Below are positions 23,047 to 33,718 of a stretch of 64,000 nucleotides of DNA, piece by piece. Below the pieces are notes generated by a model that was given only the letters and a program-made list of their open reading frames with translations, was not told the origin of the DNA and searched no databases. Every line of letters starts with the position of its first letter. The first letter of the stretch is position 1. The position numbers and the translations under genes are program-made. This stretch comes from Gonium pectorale (taxonomy: Eukaryota; Chlorophyta; Chlorophyceae; Chlamydomonadales; Volvocaceae): NCBI GenBank assembly GCA_001584585.1, contig LSYV01000001.1, forward strand, positions 151,069 to 215,068, read 5' to 3'.

Positions 23047-26000
23047 GCATGTACGGTCTGCGTACGGCAACAGTGCTGCGCTTCACCCTGTCCAATTTTG
23101 CCAGATCAGTACCAACCTAGCGCTCTCTAAGCACATGGTTACTTGGGTTGAGGCCCTGTAATCATGCGATTTTATTTCAATCAGTGTACAGTGCAACCCG
23201 CCTTCACGTGGGCTGCGGGGGGCAGCATGGCCGGCCAGTTTGGGTGGCACAGCACCCAGGACACCAAGCAAACGTGTTGTTTTACTTGCGGTATTCAGTG
23301 GCGCGTTCATTCCGCCAATGTTGTACAGAGAGAGGGTCTTAGGGTCTCCAACGGTATGGCAAGAATCGGAAAGCTGAAAAGAAAGCCACCTCGACGGGCA
23401 TACACACCCGAAGCCGCTACGGTACCAGTAGGGCTAGCTGGTACAAGGCGTGGCGGGCGTTGGTACCGAGTAAACGGCCCCTCCCGTACCATGCATGGCA
23501 ACAAACACCTCCTCTGGCCATTGGTAGCTGCATGCAAAGCTCCCAACGCCAACTCGCGGCGCCGGGTCGAGTCCTCGCAGAACGGCCGCTGCCCATGGAG
23601 ACGGGCTGCTACCGCACAGAACATGGTCACCGGTTGGCAACATGGGTGGGGCTGTCCACCAACAGTGGACAGGATGTCCCTTCGCCGGTCAGGCGGCCAC
23701 AGTACAGTCGTAGCCAGCCCGGCTTTAGTCCACAAAGCTATCTTTGCAGAATGTCAAGCGCGTACAATGTCTGCTCATGACCTAGCAGCCTTGAAGAAGG
23801 CAGGGATGGAAAGACGCGTCAAGGGCCTGACCAATACGGAAGCGTGAGGCCGGCGCCTCGCATATGATTTGCCATTGAAGAAGTGCCAGTACGTGACGCC
23901 TTCGCGCCAGCCAGTTGCACCAGCCATCGAACACAAACCAACTAGTGCTGACTTGCCGGCAACGTCGTGCCTTACAGTTCATAGACAGTAACCTGCCACA
24001 GGGCCACAAAGGCCGCTATAGGCCTGAGCCTGCCGACTCCACACGCGGGGAGTACAAGCAGAAAGCGCCGCTGGCTGCCACTCTTCGGCAGCCTCCTAGC
24101 TGAGCCACTACCGACACAAGCTGCAGAGGCCGTGCTGGATGCTGCTGTGCGCATGCCACAGCTGACAGGCAGCGGGAATGGGCTACGAGATAGTTCTTAC
24201 TCCACCTTCCGGGGTACTGGCGGCAAGCGTCCCTGGGCTGGCCTCTGTCGCAGCAGGGGCCGAGCGAGCACCGGACATTGCGCAGTCACACACACCACGA
24301 GCCTGGACCGGTGGACAGCACCCGGGGCAGTGGTGACTCTCCAGCGCCGCCTCACACAGCAGCTTCCGTGCAGTTGCCTTCTCCGTGCCTGCCGCTGCTC
24401 GGCCAGGACCCTCCGCCAGCTGGCCACGCGACCCGCATCCGTGGAGCTGCCTGCTCCACCTCAAGCACAGCAACTGCCCCAGCATCCGACGTCTCAGCCG
24501 CAGCCCTGTCCGCGGAAGCAGCGGCATGAACGACAGGAGCAGCACCTACAGAAACAGGGAGAGCTGCAACAGCGGTGCTGATCAAGGCTACCGCTGGGCT
24601 TTCGCGCTCGTACGTCGGCCCTCTGCGGGGTGAGTCCGGAGCTTGGCGCCCAGCAGTGCGATGGCCTCCAGCCGCAGCAGCGGCACTTACAGGCGCCACT
24701 ACGGTGCCATCCTGAGTCGACGAGGGTATCGCTGCCTGGCGCTCGCCAGGCAATAAGCTGCGCCTCGCTCTGTAGACCCGCGGCAGGGCGTTTCATACAG
24801 CAGCGTGCCTGGACGGGGAAGCATCCAGTGCAACTCCACCGTCAGCGCTGACACGAAGGCGGCTTTCAGCCAACCCCTGTCTGGGAGCGTGGCAGACATT
24901 CCTGCACGTCTGGGCGCCCGTCCAGCCACTCAGATCGCCACTGCAGGGCCCGGTGGCCCCTCAACCAGCTCGTAGTGGGCAGCCTGCTGTACGGCCGCGA
25001 TATTTTGCTGGAGGCAGAGCTGCCGCCATTACCACGGCCGACATCTGATGATTAGACATGCCGTCAGTAATTTGTTCCCTTGCATCTTGGGAGCATGAAA
25101 CCCGGCAGGGGCAGCAAAGGGGCAGATTGTCATGCCAATCGGGCCTTCAGCACACGGGGCGGGGGCCCGTGTTACGCTGGCTGGCTCGGGTCCGCCCCGC
25201 CCTTCTGGACACGCCGATGCATCCTGTACTGCTATCCCACAGGGAGAAGTTCCGCACTTGTCTTGATGCCCTGCATGGACGGCGCGCTGTGCGCATGCGG
25301 CCCAAAGACATGGTCAGTAGACACCTTGTGCGCTTCACGGGTCATACATGCTTTGACACTATCTTGGAGCGATACAGATGTGCGCTGCGCTGTATCGTTC
25401 TGGTATGGGATGTTTCCTGGGTTGTCCAATAACCGTCTTGCATGCAAACATGTGCATGTTCTCTGAGACTACACAGCAACCTATGCCACATTGTTGACGA
25501 ATAGCTATCCTATTGAGTCCCTAATAGCATCCAGAAGCATGATGCCCCATTAGCGAAGCGTGTTCACCAAAGCGGCTCACGGCATGTCGGCTTTTGCTTC
25601 GTAAGCGTATGTGGAAACCACAGCTTACTGCCTGGATGCTATCCAACACTCAATCATGATTGAATGGAGGTGCGACGGGCCTTGCACTGCAAATCGTCGC
25701 TTCCAACATGCGAGAGAGCATAAACAAGTTAGTTGTTTCCAGTTGCTATATTTATGGAGTATGCGCCTAACGGGATATTTTAGGCGCAGACTCAGGCGCA
25801 GCCGCAAGGCTAGACTAAAATGTGGTTTGAAGGGGAGAGCGCAGTGCTATGCGGTTTCTCCGAACTTGTGTTTTACGGGAGGCACGGCGTGTCGTTAGCC
25901 CCCCTGGAGTGAAGGGCTTCGCGGGGGGGGGCAGCGTTGGCCAGCGCGGCCCGCGTGCTCGCTTGCTTGCTCGTTTATCAAGTCCTGCGTTCTTTCTGGT

Positions 26001-26482
26001 CGTTGGTCTCAGCCAGCATTTTGCGCACCCACCCACCGTCCCCCTTCTCGGCGCTTTCTCTGGCTGTTTCTGGTTGACCTTGTCTCGGGTTTGTTGCTTC
26101 CGTTCGGGCCCGGCCTGTGTTCGCCGGCCGCGGGGGGTGTTGTACTGCGGGAGGCGCCCGCTGAGGCGGGGCCGCGCAGTTTGTCGGCGGTTGGCCCTCA
26201 TCGACCACAGGGCAAGACGGTTGCATAGCCGGTCGAGGGGGGAGCTGCCAAGCCCCATACTCTAGTTACATCCCTCGCATGGTGCGCTGTAAATGGTCGC
26301 ACCATAGCGTCTCACTGTGAGCACGTAGCGGTTCAACTCAAAATCTCCGTCACAATTTAGGGCAACCAGCCGCAAAGAATGCCAGGGAATGCACGAACAT
26401 TTTAGTCCTGCCTAGCATATGGTAGAGGCATAATTCTCCAACACCAAGAGCAGTCTATTCCAGCAAAGGGGCTATGTCGCGG
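23047..26482. repeat. Array unit 1 (3436 bp, with insertion)
   Basis: Complete unit directly right of hAT block 1. Its first 592 bp repeat the block's left flank. It carries the extra insertion at 25772-26344. Diagnostic variants: agtttggg near 23237, agacatt near 24894 and cattagcgaag near 25548. Confidence 0.93.
25772..26344. repeat. 573 bp insertion in array unit 1
   Basis: Compared with units lacking it, the sequence departs after gcgcctaac and returns at ctccgtcac; two bases of the short form (aa) are replaced. The insert is GC-rich with a G-run near 25923. Near its right end it has an 8 bp stem (atggtgcg / cgcaccat, 11-base loop, 26279-26305). A short inverted pair gcgcctaa / ttaggcgc spans the left junction. 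No target-site duplication is evident. It is unclassified and possibly a non-autonomous element. Confidence 0.8.
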
Positions 26483-26599
26483 GCATGTACGGTCTGCGTA
26501 CGGCAACAGTGCTGCGCTTCACCCTGTCCAATTTTGCCAGATCAGTACCAACCTAGCGCTCTCTAAGCACATGGTTACTTGGGTTGAGGCCCTGTAATC

Positions 26600-27283
26600 A
26601 TGCTATTTTATTTCAATCAGTGTACAGTGCAACCCGCCTTCACGTGGGCTGCGGGGGGCAGCATGGCCGGCCAGGTTGGGTGGCACAGCACCCAGGACAC
26701 CAAGCAAACGTGTTGTTTTACTTGCGGTATTCAGTGGCGCGTTCATTCCGCCAATGTTGTACAGAGAGAGGGTCTTAGGGTCTCCAACGGTATGGCAAGA
26801 ATCGGAAAGCTGAAAAGAAAGCCACCTCGACGGACATACACACCCGAAGCCGCTACGGTACCAGTAGGGCTAGCTGGTACAAGGCGTGGCGGGCGTTGGT
26901 ACCGAGTAAACGGCCCCTCCCGTACCATGCATGGCAACAAACACCTCCTCTGGCCATTGGTAGCTGCATGCAAAGCTCCCAACGCCAACTCGCGGCGCCG
27001 GGTCGAGTCCTCGCAGAACGGCCGCTGCCCATGGAGACGGGCTGCTACCGCACAGAACATGGTCACCGGTTGGCAACATGGGTGGGGCTGTCCACCAACA
27101 GTGGACAGGATGTCCCTTCGCCGGTCAGGCGGCCACAGTACAGTCGTAGCCAGCCCGGCTTTAGTCCACAAAGCTATCTTTGCAGAATGTCAAGCGCGTA
27201 CAATGTCTGCTCATGACCTAGCAGCCTTGAAGAAGGCAGGGATGGAAAGACGCGTCAAGGGCCTGACCAATACGGAAGCGTGA
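26600..27283 (+). CDS. Hypothetical 227-aa ORF of the array unit (representative copy)
   Basis: Starts at an ATG and is open in every complete unit (also at 23164, 30038, 49490, 52355, 55220, 58085 and 60950). Beside the hAT blocks (13346, 32903) its C-terminus is replaced by block sequence. The product is basic, with a CCFTCGIQWRVH segment and KLKRKPPRRTY, but no known domain. All differences between copies that I could find in this frame change the amino acid, which argues against selection for a protein. Listed because it is the longest ATG-started frame of the unit; it may be chance. Confidence 0.2.
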   Translation: MLFYFNQCTVQPAFTWAAGGSMAGQVGWHSTQDTKQTCCFTCGIQWRVHSANVVQREGLRVSNGMARIGKLKRKPPRRTYTPEAATVPVGLAGTRRGGRWYRVNGPSRTMHGNKHLLWPLVAACKAPNANSRRRVESSQNGRCPWRRAATAQNMVTGWQHGWGCPPTVDRMSLRRSGGHSTVVASPALVHKAIFAECQARTMSAHDLAALKKAGMERRVKGLTNTEA

Positions 27284-29207
27284 GGCCGGCGCCTCGCATA
27301 TGATTTGCCATTGAAGAAGTGCCAGTACGTGACGCCTTCGCGCCAGCCAGTTGCACCAGCCATCGAACACAAACCAACTAGTGCTGACTTGCCGGCAACG
27401 TCGTGCCTTACAGTTCATAGACAGTAACCTGCCACAGGGCCACAAAGGCCGCTATAGGCCTGAGCCTGCCGACTCCACACGCGGGGAGTACAAGCAGAAA
27501 GCGCCGCTGGCTGCCACTCTTCGGCAGCCTCCTAGCTGAGCCACTACCGACACAAGCTGCAGAGGCCGTGCTGGATGCTGCTGTGCGCATGCCACAGCTG
27601 ACAGGCAGCGGGAATGGGCTACGAGATAGTTCTTACTCCACCTTCCGGGGTACTGGCGGCAAGCGTCCCTGGGCTGGCCTCTGTCGCAGCAGGGGCCGAG
27701 CGAGCACCGGACATTGCGCAGTCACACACACCACGAGCCTGGACCGGTGGACAGCACCCGGGGCAGTGGTGACTCTCCAGCGCCGCCTCACACAGCAGCT
27801 TCCGTGCAGTTGCCTTCTCCGTGCCTGCCGCTGCTCGGCCAGGACCCTCCGCCAGCTGGCCACGCGACCCGCATCCGTGGAGCTGCCTGCTCCACCTCAA
27901 GCACAGCAACTGCCCCAGCATCCGACGTCTCAGCCGCAGCCCTGTCCGCGGAAGCAGCGGCATGAACGACAGGAGCAGCACCTACAGAAACAGGGAGAGC
28001 TGCAACAGCGGTGCTGATCAAGGCTACCGCTGGGCTTTCGCGCTCGTACGTCGGCCCTCTGCGGGGTGAGTCCGGAGCTTGGCGCCCAGCAGTGCGATGG
28101 CCTCCAGCCGCAGCAGCGGCACTTACAGGCGCCACTACGGTGCCATCCTGAGTCGACGAGGGTATCGCTGCCTGGCGCTCGCCAGGCAATAAGCTGCGCC
28201 TCGCTCTGTAGACCCGCGGCAGGGCGTTTCATACAGCAGCGTGCCTGGACGGGGAAGCATCCAGTGCAACTCCACCGTCAGCGCTGACACGAAGGCGGCT
28301 TTCAGCCAACCCCTGTCTGGGAGCGTGGCAGACATTCCTGCACGTCTGGGCGCCCGTCCAGCCACTCAGATCGCCACTGCAGGGCCCGGTGGCCCCTCAA
28401 CCAGCTCGTAGTGGGCAGCCTGCTGTACGGCCGCGATATTTTGCTGGAGGCAGAGCTGCCGCCATTACCACGGCCGACATCTGATGATTAGACATGCCGT
28501 CAGTAATTTGTTCCCTTGCATCTTGGGAGCATGAAACCCGGCAGGGGCAGCAAAGGGGCAGATTGTCATGCCAATCGGGCCTTCAGCACACGGGGCGGGG
28601 GCCCGTGTTACGCTGGCTGGCTCGGGTCCGCCCCGCCCTTCTGGACACGCCGATGCATCCTGTACTGCTATCCCACAGGGAGAAGTTCCGCACTTGTCTT
28701 GATGCCCTGCATGGACGGCGCGCTGTGCGCATGCGGCCCAAAGACATGGTCAGTAGACACCTTGTGCGCTTCACGGGTCATACATGCTTTGACACTATCT
28801 TGGAGCGATACAGATGTGCGCTGCGCTGTATCGTTCTGGTATGGGATGTTTCCTGGGTTGTCCAATAACCGTCTTGCATGCAAACATGTGCATGTTCTCT
28901 GAGACTACACAGCAACCTATGCCACATTGTTGACGAATAGCTATCCTATTGAGTCCCTAATAGCATCCAGAAGCATGATGCCCCATTAGCGAAGCGTGTT
29001 CACCAAAGCGGCTCACGGCATGTCGGCTTTTGCTTCGTAAGCGTATGTGGAAACCACAGCTCACTGCCTGGATGCTATCCAACACTCAATCATGATTGAA
29101 TGGAGGTGCGACGGGCCTTGCACTGCAAATCGTCGCTTCCAACATGCGAGAGAGCATAAACAAGTTAGTTGTTTCCAGTTGCTATATTTATGGAGTATGC
29201 GCCTAAC

Positions 29208-29782
29208 GGGATATTTTAGGCGCAGACTCAGGCGCAGCCGCAAGGCTAGACTAAAATGTGGTTTGAAGGGGAGAGCGCAGTGCTATGCGGTTTCTCCGAA
29301 CTTGTGTTTTACGGGAGGCACGGCGTGTCGTTAGCCCCCCTGGAGTGAAGGGCTTCGCGGGGGGGGGGGCAGCGTTGGCCAGCGCGGCCCGCGTGCTCGC
29401 TTGCTTGCTCGTTTATCAAGTCCTGCGTTCTTTCTGGTCGTTGGTCTCAGCCAGCATTTTGCGCACCCACCCACCGTCCCCCTTCTCGGCGCTTTCTCTG
29501 GCTGTTTCTGGTTGACCTTGTCTCGGGTTTGTTGCTTCCGTTCGGGCCCGGCCTGTGTTCGCCGGCCGCGGGGGGTGTTGTACTGCGGGAGGCGCCCGCT
29601 GAGGCGGGGCCGCGCAGTTTGTCGGCGGTTGGCCCTCATCGACCACAGGGCAAGACGGTTGCATAGCCGGTCGAGGGGGGAGCTGCCAAGCCCCATACTC
29701 TAGTTACATCCCTCGCATGGTGCGCTGTAAATGGTCGCACCATAGCGTCTCACTGTGAGCACGTAGCGGTTCAACTCAAAAT
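29208..29782. repeat. 575 bp insertion in array unit 2
   Basis: Same insertion as in unit 1, at the same site with the same junctions, differing mainly by two extra G in the G-run near 29360. Because it occupies the same position, it was copied along with the unit rather than inserted twice. Confidence 0.85.
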
Positions 29783-29920
29783 CTCCGTCACAATTTAGGG
29801 CAACCAGCCGCAAAGAATGCCAGGGAATGCACGAACATTTTAGTCCTGCCTAGCATATGGTAGAGGCATAATTCTCCAACACCAAGAGCAGTCTATTCCA
29901 GCAAAGGGGCTATGTCGCGG

Positions 29921-32785
29921 GCATGTACGGTCTGCGTACGGCAACAGTGCTGCGCTTCACCCTGTCCAATTTTGCCAGATCAGTACCAACCTAGCGCTCT
30001 CTAAGCACATGGTTACTTGGGTTGAGGCCCTGTAATCATGCTATTTTATTTCAATCAGTGTACAGTGCAACCCGCCTTCACGTGGGCTGCGGGGGGCAGC
30101 ATGGCCGGCCAGGTTGGGTGGCACAGCACCCAGGACACCAAGCAAACGTGTTGTTTTACTTGCGGTATTCAGTGGCGCGTTCATTCCGCCAATGTTGTAC
30201 AGAGAGAGGGTCTTAGGGTCTCCAAGGGTATGGCAAGAATCGGAAAGCTGAAAAGAAAGCCACCTCGACGGACATACACACCCGAAGCCGCTACGGTACC
30301 AGTAGGGCTAGCTGGTACAAGGCGTGGCGGGCGTTGGTACCGAGTAAACGGCCCCTCCCGTACCATGCATGGCAACAAACACCTCCTCTGGCCATTGGTA
30401 GCTGCATGCAAAGCTCCCAACGCCAACTCGCGGCGCCGGGTCGAGTCCTCGCAGAACGGCCGCTGCCCATGGAGACGGGCTGCTACCGCACAGAACATGG
30501 TCACCGGTTGGCAACATGGGTGGGGCTGTCCACCAACAGTGGACAGGATGTCCCTTCGCCGGTCAGGCGGCCACAGTACAGTCGTAGCCAGCCCGGCTTT
30601 AGTCCACAAAGCTATCTTTGCAGAATGTCAAGCGCGTACAATGTCTGCTCATGACCTAGCAGCCTTGAAGAAGGCAGGGATGGAAAGACGCGTCAAGGGC
30701 CTGACCAATACGGAAGCGTGAGGCCGGCGCCTCGCATATGATTTGCCATTGAAGAAGTGCCAGTACGTGACGCCTTCGCGCCAGCCAGTTGCACCAGCCA
30801 TCGAACACAAACCAACTAGTGCTGACTTGCCGGCAACGTCGTGCCTTACAGTTCATAGACAGTAACCTGCCACAGGGCCACAAAGGCCGCTATAGGCCTG
30901 AGCCTGCCGACTCCACACGCGGGGAGTACAAGCAGAAAGCGCCGCTGGCTGCCACTCTTCGGCAGCCTCCTAGCTGAGCCACTACCGACACAAGCTGCAG
31001 AGGCCGTGCTGGATGCTGCTGTGCGCATGCCACAGCTGACAGGCAGCGGGAATGGGCTACGAGATAGTTCTTACTCCACCTTCCGGGGTACTGGCGGCAA
31101 GCGTCCCTGGGCTGGCCTCTGTCGCAGCAGGGGCCGAGCGAGCACCGGACATTGCGCAGTCACACACACCACGAGCCTGGACCGGTGGACAGCACCCGGG
31201 GCAGTGGTGACTCTCCAGCGCCGCCTCACACAGCAGCTTCCGTGCAGTTGCCTTCTCCGTGCCTGCCGCTGCTCGGCCAGGACCCTCCGCCAGCTGGCCA
31301 CGCGACCCGCATCCGTGGAGCTGCCTGCTCCACCTCAAGCACAGCAACTGCCCCAGCATCCGACGTCTCAGCCGCAGCCCTGTCCGCGGAAGCAGCGGCA
31401 TGAACGACAGGAGCAGCACCTACAGAAACAGGGAGAGCTGCAACAGCGGTGCTGATCAAGGCTACCGCTGGGCTTTCGCGCTCGTACGTCGGCCCTCTGC
31501 GGGGTGAGTCCGGAGCTTGGCGCCCAGCAGTGCGATGGCCTCCAGCCGCAGCAGCGGCACTTACAGGCGCCACTACGGTGCCATCCTGAGTCGACGAGGG
31601 TATCGCTGCCTGGCGCTCGCCAGGCAATAAGCTGCGCCTCGCTCTGTAGACCCGCGGCAGGGCGTTTCATACAGCAGCGTGCCTGGACGGGGAAGCATCC
31701 AGTGCAACTCCACCGTCAGCGCTGACACGAAGGCGGCTTTCAGCCAACCCCTGTCTGGGAGCGTGGCAGACATTCCTGCACGTCTGGGCGCCCGTCCAGC
31801 CACTCAGATCGCCACTGCAGGGCCCGGTGGCCCCTCAACCAGCTCGTAGTGGGCAGCCTGCTGTACGGCCGCGATATTTTGCTGGAGGCAGAGCTGCCGC
31901 CATTACCACGGCCGACATCTGATGATTAGACATGCCGTCAGTAATTTGTTCCCTTGCATCTTGGGAGCATGAAACCCGGCAGGGGCAGCAAAGGGGCAGA
32001 TTGTCATGCCAATCGGGCCTTCAGCACACGGGGCGGGGGCCCGTGTTACGCTGGCTGGCTCGGGTCCGCCCCGCCCTTCTGGACACGCCGATGCATCCTG
32101 TACTGCTATCCCACAGGGAGAAGTTCCGCACTTGTCTTGATGCCCTGCATGGACGGCGCGCTGTGCGCATGCGGCCCAAAGACATGGTCAGTAGACACCT
32201 TGTGCGCTTCACGGGTCATACATGCTTTGACACTATCTTGGAGCGATACAGATGTGCGCTGCGCTGTATCGTTCTGGTATGGGATGTTTCCTGGGTTGTC
32301 CAATAACCGTCTTGCATGCAAACATGTGCATGTTCTCTGAGACTACACAGCAACCTATGCCACATTGTTGACGAATAGCTATCCTATTGAGTCCCTAATA
32401 GCATCCAGAAGCATGATGCCCCATTAGCGAAGCGTGTTCACCAAAGCGGCTCACGGCATGTCGGCTTTTGCTTCGTAAGCGTATGTGGAAACCACAGCTT
32501 ACTGCCTGGATGCTATCCAACACTCAATCATGATTGAATGGAGGTGCGACGGGCCTTGCACTGCAAATCGTCGCTTCCAACATGCGAGAGAGCATAAACA
32601 AGTTAGTTGTTTCCAGTTGCTATATTTATGGAGTATGCGCCTAACAACTCCGTCACAATTTAGGGCAACCAGCCGCAAAGAATGCCAGGGAATGCACGAA
32701 CATTTTAGTCCTGCCTAGCATATGGTAGAGGCATAATTCTCCAACACCAAGAGCAGTCTATTCCAGCAAAGGGGCTATGTCGCGG
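29921..32785. repeat. Array unit 3 (2865 bp)
   Basis: Complete basic unit without the insertion. It shares agacatt and cattagcgaag with units 1 and 2 but has aagggt rather than aacggt in the 227-aa frame. Confidence 0.93.
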
Positions 32786-33377
32786 GCATGTACGGTCTGC
32801 GTACGGCAACAGTGCTGCGCTTCACCCTGTCCAATTTTGCCAGATCAGTACCAACCTAGCGCTCTCTAAGCACATGGTTACTTGGGTTGAGGCCCTGTAA
32901 TCATGCTATTTTATTTCAATCAGTGTACAGTGCAACCCGCCTTCACGTGGGCTGCGGGGGGCAGCATGGCCGGCCAGGTTGGGTGGCACAGCACCCAGGA
33001 CACCAAGCAAACGTGTTGTTTTACTTGCGGTATTCAGTGGCGCGTTCATTCCGCCAATGTTGTACAGAGAGAGGGTCTTAGGGTCTCCAAGGGTATGGCA
33101 AGAATCGGAAAGCTGAAAAGAAAGCCACCTCGACGGACATACACACCCGAAGCCGCTACGGTACCAGTAGGGCTAGCTGGTACAAGGCGTGGCGGGCGTT
33201 GGTACCGAGTAAACGGCCCCTCCCGTACCATGCATGGCAACAAACACCTCCTCTGGCCATTGGTAGCTCCGTGCAAAGCTCCCAACGCCAACTCGCGGCG
33301 CCGGGTCGAGTCCTCGCATAACGGCCGCTGCCCATGGAGACGGGCTGCTACCGCACAGAACATGGTCACCGGTTGGC
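32786..33377. repeat. 592 bp partial array unit left of hAT block 2
   Basis: Ends at the same base of the unit as the flank of block 1. It carries the same private variants as that flank: gctccgtgc near 33266 and cataac near 33318, where other units have gctgcatgc and cagaac. Confidence 0.93.
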
Positions 33378-33718
33378 AGCCTGGTTATCTTCCATTTTGG
33401 GGATTCGTCAGGCCGCACGTTTTCCCCTTCTTAGGAGCCCATGGAATTCGTTTGGCTGGGGAAGATTTCGCCCTCACGGCACCGTGCCGTTTTTGTAAAC
33501 GTTTTGAGGGGTACTGCCAGTGGTGCAAAACGAAAACCGGTGACTGTTTTTCGAAAAGCACGTTGACTGCACAAATCTTTTCGTTACAGATTCGTTTGTT
33601 TTTGCATTTTGCAGTTCGCACTTCATAGTTTGCAGCTCAAACATGACAGTTCGCAGCTCTCAATTCACAATCCTCAGTTTGCAGTACCACATGCAGCGCA
33701 TCATCAAACACATAAGCA

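Larger units (their letters stand above)
26483..29920. repeat. Array unit 2 (3438 bp, with insertion)
   Basis: Complete unit nearly identical to unit 1. It has the insertion at 29208-29782, and aggttggg instead of agtttggg near 26673. Confidence 0.93.

Noticed and set aside
24352..24753. 133-aa alanine-rich minus-strand frame of the array unit as a gene
   Set aside because: Alanine-rich composition expected from GC-rich DNA, no domain; any spliced version changes to a poor frame.
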